Shown here piece by piece: positions 10,101 to 18,000 of a stretch of DNA of 64,000 nucleotides. The DNA lies in contig JAUXRI010000144.1 in the NCBI GenBank assembly GCA_030681895.1, positions 1-64,000 on the forward strand, read 5' to 3'. Made by a program: the position numbers and the translations under genes. Origin of the DNA: Myxococcales bacterium. GTDB lineage: Bacteria > Myxococcota > Myxococcia > Myxococcales > Myxococcaceae. The number at the start of each line of letters is the position of its first letter. Within the stretch, counting starts at the first letter, position 1. Under the pieces are notes generated by a model. The model was given only the letters and a program-made list of their open reading frames with translations, had not been told where the DNA came from and made no database searches.

Positions 10101-13100
10101 GGTGAGGTTGCCGTAGAAGAGGCGAGCATCGACGTTGATGTCGACGTTCGCGTTCATCCCTGGCGTGACAGGAACCAAGGGCGAGCAGAAGTCGTAGGAG
10201 GTGGTGACGTACTGGAACGTGGTGAACGCCCCGACTTGTTTGGCGACATCCAGCCGCACGCCAGCTGGTACCTGAGCGCAGGCGATTCCAACCGAAGGGC
10301 CACCGACTGACAGAACAGGAATCGAGAACGCGCCAGTCGGCCCGGTGGTGGTTCCCGTATCGATGGGCCCGTTGAAAGTCACGCTCGTGCCGGCGAACCG
10401 AACCAGTGAGTCGAGCGAGCTCTGCCCCGTGTTGGCCGTCTCAGTCAGAGCAAGAGAGCCCGGGCCGCCATCGGGGTTCAGCGCGAGGTCCACTCGGTGC
10501 TCGATCGTCTTGGACTGGGTGCCTTCGACGAGCCTGAAGACGAGGAACGTTGTGCCTGGCGCCAAATCGACGAACGAGTTCACGGCCACCGTCGTCGCCC
10601 CGGCGTTGAACCAATCGGCGTCTGCAGGCTCTGTCATGGCCGAGCCGTCGCCGCGTCGCGCTGTCACGGCGAGGCTGAGTTGACTGGTTGCGACGACGCC
10701 AGTCTGCTGCGCTACTGCATCGAGAGGCAGACGGTACGCCCCACCATCGAGAACGGTAAGGGCACCGAGCGCTGCGACATTGGGCGGATTGATGGGCATG
10801 CCGGCCGGAGGCTGAGTCACGGCGACGCCTGCGGTCATCGCAACGAATCGCGTGGATGAGCTCGACGCCAGCACCCGACCAGAGACACGGGCAGGAACGA
10901 AAGAGTTGGCGATGGCATCCAGCGCACCAAATTCTCTCGTGAACGAAAGGATGGCTTGTGCGTGGGCGCGAGGCAGCACCCAATCCACGACGTCATCGAA
11001 GCGCTCGGGGACCCACTTGAGCCACCCGAGGCTGCCATCAGGGACACCACCATTGCCTGTAGGGGCAGGAGGGTTCAGGGCGGCTCCGACGGCATTCGAC
11101 TCATCCAGAGAGAGGACGCGGTAGCCGAACCACTCGAGCGAGACAGGCTGGAAGGGGGCGAGCGTTTCGATGCGACTGCCATCGCTCGTGACACGCCCAA
11201 ATCCAGCTCGGGCAATCGTCAGAGACTCGGGGACGTAGCCGTAGAACAGCACCAACCGACCAGCGGGCGCGCCCTCTACGTTTGGCACCGCCGCTGAAAT
11301 GGGCGCCAGAACCCTGGTACCCGTAGGGACGGATTGCCACAGCTGGGTTGGTCCGATGCGGTCAGACAACGGTGGCGAACGGAGCGGAGCGGGAACGCTC
11401 GTCATCGTGAGGCCTCCTGCGAGGCGACCGTCTTCGAACGCGAAGCTCCCGGAAGGCAGCGTCAAGGAGACGTCCCCAGCCTGCACAGGCTGTCCTGAGT
11501 TCGTCAGTCGCGCCGTTGCAGTCGGGTCTGTAGCGACCAAGAAGATGGTTCGCTCGTTCACCCGTGTGCCGTCCGTCGACACCACCAAGCGCTTCGTCGA
11601 AGGAAGCTCCCGACCGTCGCTTCGCAGTGCACCCGACGCCTTCACGGTCCATCGCCCAGCGCCAGGAACGAAGAGACTCCAATTTCCTTGTCCGGACGTG
11701 CGCGTCGACAGGCCGAGTTGTTCAATCTCGACGAGCACATTCGACAAGGGGGTCGCCGTCTCATCGAGCACCACGCCATGAATCTCGGTGAGCGGGCGGC
11801 GAACCGAGAAGCTCGAGCGGAAAGGAGCAGTGAGCCCCGGCCCAACCTGCGGCGAGACGTTTTGCACTTCGACGGTGATGGTCTGCCCTTCTGGCAGGGG
11901 CTGCGTCGCCGAGAACGAGACCGTCTGGTTGCCGGGGACGACGTAGTACCCACCCTGGAGGATGGTCCCGTTCGCCTTCACGACGAACTGGGTCGTCAGG
12001 TCCGACGGCTGAATGGCCTTGTTGAAGGCGATCGAGACTCGCCGGTCGGGCTCGACATCGGTCGCAGCAGCCGCCGGGTCGATGCCCGTCACCTTGAGCG
12101 GCTCGGTCGCCGGGTCTCGATACCGAATCTGGACCTGCGCCGAGCCCTCGCGCCCGTCGACGTCGACGGCACGCACGACAAGCGTGTTCTGGCCCAACGC
12201 GAGGGGAACATCGGCTTCGTAGTCGCCGGTCGGCGACGCGAAGGCCTGGCCGGTACCGATATCGACTCTGCTGATGGCGACGCTGCCGTTCACGCGAGCG
12301 CGAACCCGAACGATGGCGTCGTCGACCGATGCTCCGTCGATCGGAGCAAGAATGGTGACGGTCGGAGGCAATGCGGGTGCGTCGAAGCGCTGGGTGAAGG
12401 TGGCGCGATTGCCCAGGGTGTCGACGGCATCGATGAGAACGTCAGTTCGGCCAGCAGACAAGGTGACGTCGGTGATGAAGCGTCCCGCGACCGTCGGAAC
12501 CACCTGACCTCGAACCCGGACTTCGGCGAGGCGAGGGTCTCCCGCTTCGCCTTCGATGGTCACGAGCGCGGTTGTCGCCTGTGCGGGGTTCGTCGTCGGC
12601 CGCAGCATTGTGATGACGGGGGGCGACCGGTCGATGTCGATGGTGCGCTGCGCCTGCCCTGAAGCTCCCGACGAGTCCTGAGCCACTGCCGTGATGGTGA
12701 AGGCTCCCTCTGGCGGCGAAAGCACTGCGGTGAAGTCCACGCCGACGACCGCGATGGGTGTGCCGTTGACGGTGGCTGTGAAGGGCGGAGTGCCAGACAG
12801 CACTCGGCCCAGCACGGTGACGGAGGTGTCACTCGTTGCTGTCCCGGGAACGGGCAGGTCGATGACGACGGAGAGGGACTGAGGGGAACCGCCCGCCGTG
12901 GGTGATCCGCCGGACGTCCCGCCCGCGGTCGGTTGACCTCCCGACGCCCCGCCGGCTGTCGGCTGCCCGCCCGACGCGCCACCTGCGATGCCACCCGCCG
13001 CACCACCTGCGATTCCACCCGATGCGCCTCCTGCACTTCCTCCAGCCGCGCCTCCTGCGATGCCACCCGATGCGCCTCCCGCGACTCCGCCTGCCGCGCC

Positions 13101-14204
13101 ACCTGCGACGCCACCCGCTGCGCCTCCTGCACTTCCTCCAGCCGCGCCTCCTGCGATGCCGCCCGAGGCGCCTCCTGCACTTCCTCCAGCCGCGCCGCCT
13201 GCGACTCCGCCCGACGCGCCACCCGCAACGCCGCCCGATGCGCCACCTGCGATGCCGCCCGATGCGCCACCTGCAACGCCGCCCGATGCGCCACCTGCGA
13301 CTCCGCCTGATGCGCCACCTGCGATGCCGCCAGCCGCGCCACCTGCAACGCCGCCCGCCGCACCACCTGCGATGCCGCCCGCCGCGCCACCCGCGACTCC
13401 GCCGGATGCGCCGCCTGCGATGCCGCCCGACGCGCCACCTGCGACTCCGCCGGATGCGCCGCCTGCGACTCCGCCCGACGCGCCACCTGCGACTCCGCCC
13501 GCCGCGCCACCTGCAACGCCGCCCGACGCGCCACCTGCAACGCCGCCCGCCGCGCCCCCGGACGTCCCTCCCGCGGTTCCTCCGCCCGAGCCGGCGTCGA
13601 GACCGCCAACGCACGGCTGCTTCTCACGAATGACCAACCGAACTTCCGTCGTCCCAAAGCGGTTGCTGCCGTTGTTCACCGTCAGGAAGAACCGGTCTGC
13701 GGTCTGCAAGTCGCCCGGGCGCGCCCCGTTCGTGCACCAGAGGTAAAGATACCGACGGCCCAGAGCGATCTGCGTCCCGCCCGAAGGGTGCGCCTGGCTG
13801 CTTCCGCCTCGATACCGGCACTCAGTCGTCAGAGTTCCAACGCCGTACTTGAGCGTCACCCAGTGATTGCCGGAATTGCCCTGCGTGACGCGAATGAGCC
13901 GCGGGAGCCGAAACCGCAGCGGCGGAGCTACCGACGCATTGGCATCCACATTCCGGCTTGGCGAGTAGCTCTTCCTCGCCACCAACTCGACACGCCGGCA
14001 GCGACCCGTTCTGCAGTCGCGCTCCTCCTCATCTTCATCATGCCGTTCGTCGTCGTCGTCCTCGTCGTCGCTTCGGTCCTCATTCCATCGGACGGCGTCG
14101 CGGCGAACTCCAACATCGGTCCCAGCGGCGGGGTCCTTCCCGCACCACGACAACAGTGCCAGCGTGAGGCCCATCAGCAGGAGATGGCGCGCCGCTCTCG
14201 TCAT
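1179..14204 (-). CDS. giant Sec-exported Rhs-repeat protein with variable C-terminal toxin tip
   Basis: A 4,341-residue protein. A signal peptide (residues 1-21) ends in Leu-Ser-Trp-Cys, a poor lipobox because of Trp at -1. An acidic stretch (about 42-62), a Gly/Ala repeat spacer (about 211-435) and Ig-like domains follow. Next come an SbsA-type Ig domain and a carboxypeptidase-regulatory-like domain (to about 880). The DUF6531/Rhs entry motif 'FTRSYNNQNN' is near residue 2,160, and YD-repeats run from about 2,535 to 3,835. The Rhs core contains 'WLDSTTGTWLSRDD' and closes with 'YTDPSGR' near residue 3,975. The last ~360 residues are unrelated to the core and form the presumed effector tip, whose activity I cannot name. 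The start overlaps the upstream parvulin-like gene by ATGA, and the presumed immunity gene starts one base after the stop. Rhs shells usually enclose the toxin and release it by self-cleavage at the DPxG region; the sequence is compatible with that. Export by Sec is unusual for Rhs proteins handled by type VI secretion. Confidence 0.88.
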   Translation of the reverse strand: MTRAARHLLLMGLTLALLSWCGKDPAAGTDVGVRRDAVRWNEDRSDDEDDDDERHDEDEEERDCRTGRCRRVELVARKSYSPSRNVDANASVAPPLRFRLPRLIRVTQGNSGNHWVTLKYGVGTLTTECRYRGGSSQAHPSGGTQIALGRRYLYLWCTNGARPGDLQTADRFFLTVNNGSNRFGTTEVRLVIREKQPCVGGLDAGSGGGTAGGTSGGAAGGVAGGASGGVAGGAAGGVAGGASGGVAGGASGGVAGGASGGIAGGASGGVAGGAAGGIAGGAAGGVAGGAAGGIAGGASGGVAGGASGGVAGGASGGIAGGASGGVAGGASGGVAGGAAGGSAGGASGGIAGGAAGGSAGGAAGGVAGGAAGGVAGGASGGIAGGAAGGSAGGASGGIAGGAAGGIAGGASGGQPTAGGASGGQPTAGGTSGGSPTAGGSPQSLSVVIDLPVPGTATSDTSVTVLGRVLSGTPPFTATVNGTPIAVVGVDFTAVLSPPEGAFTITAVAQDSSGASGQAQRTIDIDRSPPVITMLRPTTNPAQATTALVTIEGEAGDPRLAEVRVRGQVVPTVAGRFITDVTLSAGRTDVLIDAVDTLGNRATFTQRFDAPALPPTVTILAPIDGASVDDAIVRVRARVNGSVAISRVDIGTGQAFASPTGDYEADVPLALGQNTLVVRAVDVDGREGSAQVQIRYRDPATEPLKVTGIDPAAAATDVEPDRRVSIAFNKAIQPSDLTTQFVVKANGTILQGGYYVVPGNQTVSFSATQPLPEGQTITVEVQNVSPQVGPGLTAPFRSSFSVRRPLTEIHGVVLDETATPLSNVLVEIEQLGLSTRTSGQGNWSLFVPGAGRWTVKASGALRSDGRELPSTKRLVVSTDGTRVNERTIFLVATDPTATARLTNSGQPVQAGDVSLTLPSGSFAFEDGRLAGGLTMTSVPAPLRSPPLSDRIGPTQLWQSVPTGTRVLAPISAAVPNVEGAPAGRLVLFYGYVPESLTIARAGFGRVTSDGSRIETLAPFQPVSLEWFGYRVLSLDESNAVGAALNPPAPTGNGGVPDGSLGWLKWVPERFDDVVDWVLPRAHAQAILSFTREFGALDAIANSFVPARVSGRVLASSSSTRFVAMTAGVAVTQPPAGMPINPPNVAALGALTVLDGGAYRLPLDAVAQQTGVVATSQLSLAVTARRGDGSAMTEPADADWFNAGATTVAVNSFVDLAPGTTFLVFRLVEGTQSKTIEHRVDLALNPDGGPGSLALTETANTGQSSLDSLVRFAGTSVTFNGPIDTGTTTGPTGAFSIPVLSVGGPSVGIACAQVPAGVRLDVAKQVGAFTTFQYVTTSYDFCSPLVPVTPGMNANVDINVDARLFYGNLTFRDRKGRPLPLRCDESLGWNDTGDVELESISARDIATTEVSVFRADDLSEPVAVVAPGRLIDQACASDAGASAAYSMLRLGPQSLIRNNQLAFCRELDALDAGVGNAFFAANCGATRPINATLRAGDPLVVVAVNYRTGYAGLTRTRVPTINQLQGSSFESGVLPDGGVLPGTILPDGGCTTPPINVAGAFGGIEAQLPACTVQNIGIPTDLSLYPPELQIRVGRRIKTSGVNSVVREPSLVRTGGMALAGDSYLSVATRWGVRTEPEAYRRCIEQRGTACAALLLEALNDEQRDAGTLAGEADAGRPDAGALVDVGRRGLPLEVPCGDLPPGAPDASWNVCLGNVPRIVDMPKGVAPIYGQLARWTGSAIEAPVVETFPIRPGQQSNIVQVSQTIFVSGAAVTLANLSAASYYVHAVGQSQFGEVAPGVGNRTLSSPPPAPFFSEKLDGGSIPTRGIGLKTVYRSYEPGAVIVERFDATREHEFRVVELDAGAVATTSFGTRSLTTSTGDGTPRAEEGDLAYRFTAALVGPVTQSRAQQPLRDFRVRLGSDAFGQECDVRYDPAGQTIRGQCDADAVEDVLAANDIVYLELYLAGNAENVLWRTNFYGLTRRTDIVATNSLYTLKESTNVGSTNAKSRQTTIRPIASFPVRQAEIPNNTNATARLCSDATCSRVFASAVIRREDQRFKIVSVESGASLSAVGIAAPMGPDGTAIFAALLPEDYAVPESHDSVAQPAKPVFRLFQNASAGPQPPPLLLGTPRGRFESFDSSAWAQPEVGPVSVTTGRLAFDHTDLAVPYSPSVMAFTRSYNNQNNLPGALGVGWRHPFEAELYEEGPGRYVATIGMTAYQFVDCSFSLPFGAPRTAGQCFNDGTHGATLQRFSQTPTDGGDTLRAFVLTDVSGRRLLFRHQVGLDEGTREAVGARKAEFIDGGSEVLQRRWFLAGIDDGAGVMPSATDAVWFGELADNWQTITYERATSRVDRVYRQGVDGGLEWKFEYEAMADGVPSQVKAAARVWGLKPLKRVVLKSGQGDVASVSFARDAGSYSLTGATRSTDGANEQEWSYGYLSPASAGIAAFEESNEVVKAVLRLAPSDGGARQDQWKAAYERTSVASPLTNMAHVRGAEFVARFTEPGQQGVPHVLTPGPVRELRAATGETTLFQLSDYGASKETKTGPTKVFGLWSSQKDGDGLVRPALQTDSTNVATKPGFDARLRSNEQFVVPQYSAPDPDVAVIVQGNASTTDYLDDRFAHAQRVTEPVAPGSTREATRSTTTVEPNSGDVTEEKVEGTGGPFISFTANATSGYDTQHRLKQWTNDEGRVVSVTAFDTLTGLPTELTLTLPGASPQALTTLTRRMTYDTYGRMTSSVDQQTGAETRITYDALGRELTRTTKGAGLAEGSPDETVRTGYELRDNGLTVTRTYDGIGADGGYRTATTTVDGLVTRSEWTFGATNALAFETYAHDAGRVVEKRDARGAIHQFEYESGTGAFVAERVSFSGGPSITVRAVKRDDMQRVTSEVDVLGAEMRMARDLAGRNSGAEAPDAGASFVKTSTDLSGYATKTSVGTKAYEVTSNALGLPDTLKRSGPSGDEVNVKQTFDSAGRLKTRFESVSGVTESWEYKDVLGRPTRYERAFPSGSNTMRVVETRGYTDAPSRKTTVTVTRIVDNGTPETETLVVDVRGRSLSRTETISGNPATTSYEYDALGRMVKLVHPDGATRTWRYDGPGALLSETDEAGNVTTFVRDELNLNTTVTKPLGAQVVTEHDAAGRLVKRTEANLSPPSSEWTYAYPGDGWVHEFAPAPLASADARVTKRRFNGRGQVVEVRQHAGSTERVTSTTYNGSGANRVEVRDGTTWLQVIERDWDGQGRPIRARETWQSGARSYDYSNQTAWSGRSALVSHSWSEGTAPTEAWDYDGLGNAILHRVGVVEDRWSRDGLGRIKVVDSADARPAIREFFYGIDGRLIEERFGVPLERTSYVYNGRGLVSSVEMPDGRTATTTYEFELGGTKRRSLPTSQKLADTNDAADSTTTETTYDDLGRPTLIRLGAGTTDQTETQRSYGPRGELRSVTLPGGLTSTYEYDGLLRLTKVSVPGRPEETFDYADGLGRMTSHKYGARTWTYAYGAGASLETLPNPGETRTTLVDGRGRAAHVQHFPSGSTGPGITAKTMRWDGWDSLVGVDEVRSAGAPQTQAFAYDPSHRLTGVVRGLATVGYGYAVGTRRVLSRGALTYAYDGNGRLSAVNNGPWGSTLVEWEPGGQRLTKLGGETFSYDGRGWLTAVASPGRTTSYEYDKRGNRTEELVTGTSALAGTRQFVYDDADRLVATLEWDGHVEGWKLKADGTKDEAKAWPSGTAWPVTFNTPNPTKWQQYQYRPDDGTLERVVDQVSGVPDVAYVHDARGQVTSRTEGGVTTGYGWDVDGRLVTANSSGPGLPTLAAQYEYDGLGMRRRAQVSMTPITGPPVVTTRNWTWGGSNGEDEVAEDNNLTETVAGYRVGDGPNVFAHDGLGSVVSQTNASGTNDARFSSWGARSALGTNFGPLASSVGFTGHRVEDALSLSYAKRRWLDSTTGTWLSRDDVGAASYLQSPNELNPWQYAAGNPTRYTDPSGRCAFGPDSVECTEVLSAFARESLGQSVEYDSRWRRAERGLWSMSVFNEDTWKANEEARWRAGWASYITDMPAPTTGDATAWRRKREWARATEFSMQAVDTSARMYLEYVAVPYLTGEVGGVAFEGLGLLSKATTEELATTRSLVQLETITEKEVLQAQVRLAVNTSRAGTAASNYSAFRASVQNRVWLESQAQMSTVGDYYAATYGPGEYAGMGVELEAGGVSTAPLTDIALGYRFFFRANGRVSTTPIGLRTGSNVKNISARVDRLAEFAEEVGAKPYWEWGTDWVGLKTMKAVARDPDTRIHFNLDGFSRKGTDLRNAVSAGTRVTEQELQFILRTRAVRDRTTFYRAGKKIDNPRKFFGGLWGD
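12890..13570 (-). repeat. 24-bp minisatellite encoding a GGxAGGxS spacer in the Rhs protein
   Basis: About 28 tandem copies of a roughly 24-base unit encode an eight-residue Gly/Ala/Ser/Val motif (GGVAGGAS and variants). Its first-transcribed end lies soon after the N-terminal domain, and the array closes with a different form (GGQPTAGG, GGSPTAGG). The spacer separates the N-terminal domain from the Ig-like domains. Near-identical units can gain or lose copies in frame by slippage, so spacer length may vary between strains. Long open frames on the opposite strand here (Pro/Ala- or Arg-rich) are artefacts of the repeat. Confidence 0.9.
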
Positions 14205-15019
14205 CGCGGCGACTCCGGAGCCAACTCGGCAATCGCCTTGGCGTACTTCTTCACCTGAACTCCAGCCTCAGCCTTCTTCCAAAGCTCGACGCGCATCGCT
14301 TCGCGAGCCTCGACCGCGAGACGTCCTCGAGCCTCGTCCCACGGCAGCTTCACGGCCGTGACGGGCTTGATGGCCTTGATTAGGTAGAAACCGAACGGAG
14401 TTTGTATCGGCCTGGACGACTTGCCTTCAGCCAGCGTCGCGGCGACGTCGAACAGCTCCTTGCTGATGGCGCCTTCACGAACCACCCCAATCACCCCACC
14501 CTTCGCTGCGGTCGCCGTGTCTTCGGAGACCTCCTTCGCGACAACCTCGAACTCGTCTCCACCGAGAATCCGAGCCCACGCAGTGGTGGCTTTGTTCTCG
14601 GCGCGAGCCACGGCCGCGGCGTCTGCTCCCGGCGCAACGGACACGAAGATGTGCGCGAGCTCAACCTGTCGCACCGTCACCACCCCGGCGACATCGTACC
14701 GCGCCCGGAGCGCCTTCTCGTCGATTGACTGGGTCTCGGTGTCGAGCAGCGCCGATGCCAGAATCTCGCGCTCCGCGGCCATGAGTCGCGCCTTGACATC
14801 GTCGCGCTCGTGCAGCTTGCGACGCCTCGCCTCTGCCGCGAGGACTTCCGTCTGGAGCATGCCTTCGAAGCTCGCGGTGACTGGCTTCTGCTCGAGCTTC
14901 GCGGTCGCGCGCACGTCTGCGAGCGTGATCCGTCTCCCAGCGACGTCAGCGACGACATCAGCAGGCACACAGCCCGAGATGAACATCAGCGCTGGGAGAA
15001 CGACGAGTCGTGAATTCAT
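14201..15019 (-). CDS. parvulin-type peptidyl-prolyl isomerase lipoprotein (B)
   Basis: A 272-residue lipoprotein: hydrophobic leader with lipobox Ile-Ser-Gly-Cys (Cys17), then a SurA/PrsA-like N-terminal helical region and a parvulin (PpiC) domain at about 105-215. The domain retains 'VELAHIF', with the His typical of active parvulins, and the closing signature 'GGVIGVV' ... 'LFDVAATLAEGKSS' ... 'TPFGFYLI', where the second conserved His is replaced by Tyr. It should work in the periplasm, tethered to a membrane, isomerising X-Pro bonds or chaperoning exported proteins. It overlaps the stop of the giant protein gene (ATGA at 15016-15019) and the start of the Rhs gene (ATGA at 14201-14204). 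It is therefore sandwiched between the two largest secreted proteins and presumably serves one or both. Confidence 0.85.
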   Translation of the reverse strand: MNSRLVVLPALMFISGCVPADVVADVAGRRITLADVRATAKLEQKPVTASFEGMLQTEVLAAEARRRKLHERDDVKARLMAAEREILASALLDTETQSIDEKALRARYDVAGVVTVRQVELAHIFVSVAPGADAAAVARAENKATTAWARILGGDEFEVVAKEVSEDTATAAKGGVIGVVREGAISKELFDVAATLAEGKSSRPIQTPFGFYLIKAIKPVTAVKLPWDEARGRLAVEAREAMRVELWKKAEAGVQVKKYAKAIAELAPESPR

Positions 15020-18000
15020 GGCAGGTTGAGATTTGGAGACGTGAACGACGACGTGGAGTCGACGTTGGTGGAACCTGCAAAGACGAAATCAGTCGTCTCG
15101 ACCTGCGCCCCGCCCAGCACTGTGAGCGTGTCGACGGAGAACGAGCCGAAGGTCGTAGGGGGCAGCACCGTGTTCCTCAGAAGCGGGGCTGGCGTGATGG
15201 CGCGAGCGTCGATGGTCAGGCTGGTGACGAAGGACGGAATGGAGCCCGAGAAGTAGACGGTGCCTGGACCTCCTCCGCCGATTCTTCGAGAGGCATCGAG
15301 CGTCCACCCGAGGGGCGCCAGGCCAAAGCTCTGTTCGACGACGATTCGGCCGGCACCGCCGCCCGGCAGCCCGCCGAGAACCTCGACTCGGCCTGAGCCC
15401 GAAAGCTCGCCGTAAACGCGGACGAGTCCGCCAGAGCCACCGAAGTACCCGTCGCCTCCGTTTGCCCTCAACAGGCCGTCGAGTTGAACGACGGAGCTAT
15501 TCACCACGAGAGCGCCGCCACCAGCACCGCCCGAGACGGTGAGCGCGGGGTTCGACGCGCCGCCGCTGCCGGGTTCGAATCCGCTGATGAAGTCGCCGTA
15601 CTCCAGTGAGCTCGTCGCCCCCTGGCCTGGGCCGCCATAGCTGCCTGCCGCGTCTGCCTGGGATCCAGGCCCGGTGTCTGACGGCCAGCCCGCGCCCGAG
15701 ACATCGATGCGGCTGGTGGCGTCAATGACGAGTGAGCAGGTCGAGACTTCGAGCGTCGTTGCGGACAGAGATGAGCCGCGAATGACTTCGAGAATCGAGC
15801 CGTTGCGGAACTCCAAGGGGCAGCCGGTCACGACGGGGTTCGCGCCCAGGTTGTTCTGAAGCGAGAGTCGGGCGTTGTCGGCAGCGAGTGATGTCAGCGG
15901 CGGCAACTCACCAGCGCGGAACAACACGTCGACGTTGGTGAACGTCGAGGGGAACGCTGCACCGAGCGTCTCAACGAAGTCGAAGCCGATTCGCGTGCGG
16001 CCACCACCAGCCCCGGGCCGGAGTTCGAGCGAGTTGGTAGAGAGCGGGCCAATGAAGTCGACGCCGACGTTCTCTCCAACGAGCACCGCCTCGAGTGGGT
16101 CGAGCGACGTCGACACCACGCCTGAGACTGGCGTGAGGCCGACGAGCGGAGACTGCAGCCCGCCGTTGTCGATGGAAAGGCTTCGGATGAGCCGACCTGC
16201 TGCCGCGTCGTCTCGTTCGACGTAGACGGTGCCGGCGCCTCCGCCTTCGGGTCCACCTCGCGCCTGAAGCGTCCAAGGGAGCGGGCTGGAGCCACGGTGG
16301 ATAACTGCGACGCGCCCACCACCCGAGCCGCTGGCACCATTGGCGAAGACGCGCCCCGTTCCGCCTGGACTCAACGCGTCGTCCACCTCAACCAGGACGC
16401 TGCCGCCACCACCAGCAACGGTTGGCCCGGTTCCGGAGAACGTGGAGCCGCTCTGCGCGGACGCGCGAATCTCGCCGTCGAGGAACAGTCGCTGAGCGGT
16501 GACGCGAAGCGAGCCGCCAGCGGTTCCCGGGTACCCAGTCGCGAAGTCGCTCGTTGCGAGGCTTCCTTCGACAACGGGCCGCGCGATGCTGTCGGAAGTC
16601 GGGGGCGGTCCTCCAACCCCCTGCCCCGCGCCGCTGCCGTTCGCCTCCGGCCCAGAGAGGCTCCCACCCTGCGACGACACTTCCACCAGGCTCGAAGAAT
16701 CAATGATCACGTCGCCCACCACATCGAGGTGTGTGCCGCTCACGACGTACAGGTACGAGTTCTCGAGCGAGAGTGACTGCGTCGAGCCGACCTGCCCGTA
16801 CGCGGCCACATACGACAACGAGAGCCGCAGGCCTGAGGGTGACGAAACATCGGCCAGGGCGAGGCTGCATCGCTCGACGAGCAACGGCGTCGGGCCGAGA
16901 GATGTCAGGCCACTGAAGGTGTTCACTGCGCAGTCCGACAGCGTGGCGGCCGAGGTCGTCAATTGCCCCTGGAAGTTCGCCAGCGAGCCTCCGACCACTG
17001 CAACCGAGGCGAAGGTCCCGCCATCAACGTCCGTGTAGGACCCTGCGTAGCGGCCCCTATTGTCCAACCGGAGTGAAGCAACTGTCGCGAGAGACTGCCT
17101 CGTCAGCCCGCTGCCGGTCCCGGCACCCTGCCCCTGGGAGCTGGTGTCGATGCGAGTGAAGTCGAAGCCCGCCAGAGCCCCGTACACGACGCTCACCCGG
17201 CCACCACCACCGCCACGCGAAGGATCGGCGCCGAACCCGCCCCTCGCTTCGATGGCTCCCGCACCGCTCAACGCACCCGTGACACTCACGTTCACCGAGC
17301 CGCCAGCACCGGCCCAGGCCGTTCCAAGCGCAGGCCCACCGTTCGCAAGAAGCGCCCCGTTCAACACCAGCGAGGCCGACGTGAAGCGCAGCAGGCCACC
17401 ACCGTTGCCGCCTGCCTCGTTCGCGTCTCCGGCCGCGCCACCTCCGCCTGGGAGCACGGGGTTCGTCAGCGAGCCCGTCGCCAGGTTCGGAGGCCATAGC
17501 AGGTACGAGCCCGTGCCAGCGTGGCTGCCCGCCGCTGAGGCGACGCCTGGCGCCCCCGCCGAGGTGCGCCCCGCGAGGTCGAAGTTGTTCCCGCTCAATC
17601 CTCCGAGCGAGCCCTTCGCGCTGACGTCGATGCGACTCGTGGCGTCGACCACCACGACTCCCGTCGTCACGAAGTCGATGGCGCGCGGCTGGGCAAGCGT
17701 CGGAGGCGGCGTCGTCCACGTCGAGTTCACCAGCTGCAGCTCGCCGAGGCTGACCGCGCCAACTGTCGAGGCCGTGAAGGTGGAGTCTGTCAGGGCGAGC
17801 GACTGGCCTGCGGGCGGTTGCCACCCCTGCGCCAGCGTGACTTGAGAGCCGAGCACCGACATCGCCAGCAAGCCGGGCGTGGAAAGCGCCTGCGTGAAAG
17901 TGGCGCGGGCGTCGACGATGGTGAGTTCGTTGGTGGTGACGGGCCCCGTGAAGGAGACCGTCGCTCCACGGGCGATGTCGAGACGAGCGAGCGAGGCTCC

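Noticed and set aside
12890..13570. CRISPR-like tandem repeat
   Set aside because: Units are contiguous without unique spacers and are translated in frame; it is a coding minisatellite.
12560..13746. Long Pro/Ala- and Arg-rich frames on both strands over the Gly/Ala repeat
   Set aside because: Any frame of a 24-base tandem repeat stays open; only the frame continuous with the Rhs protein has sensible flanks.
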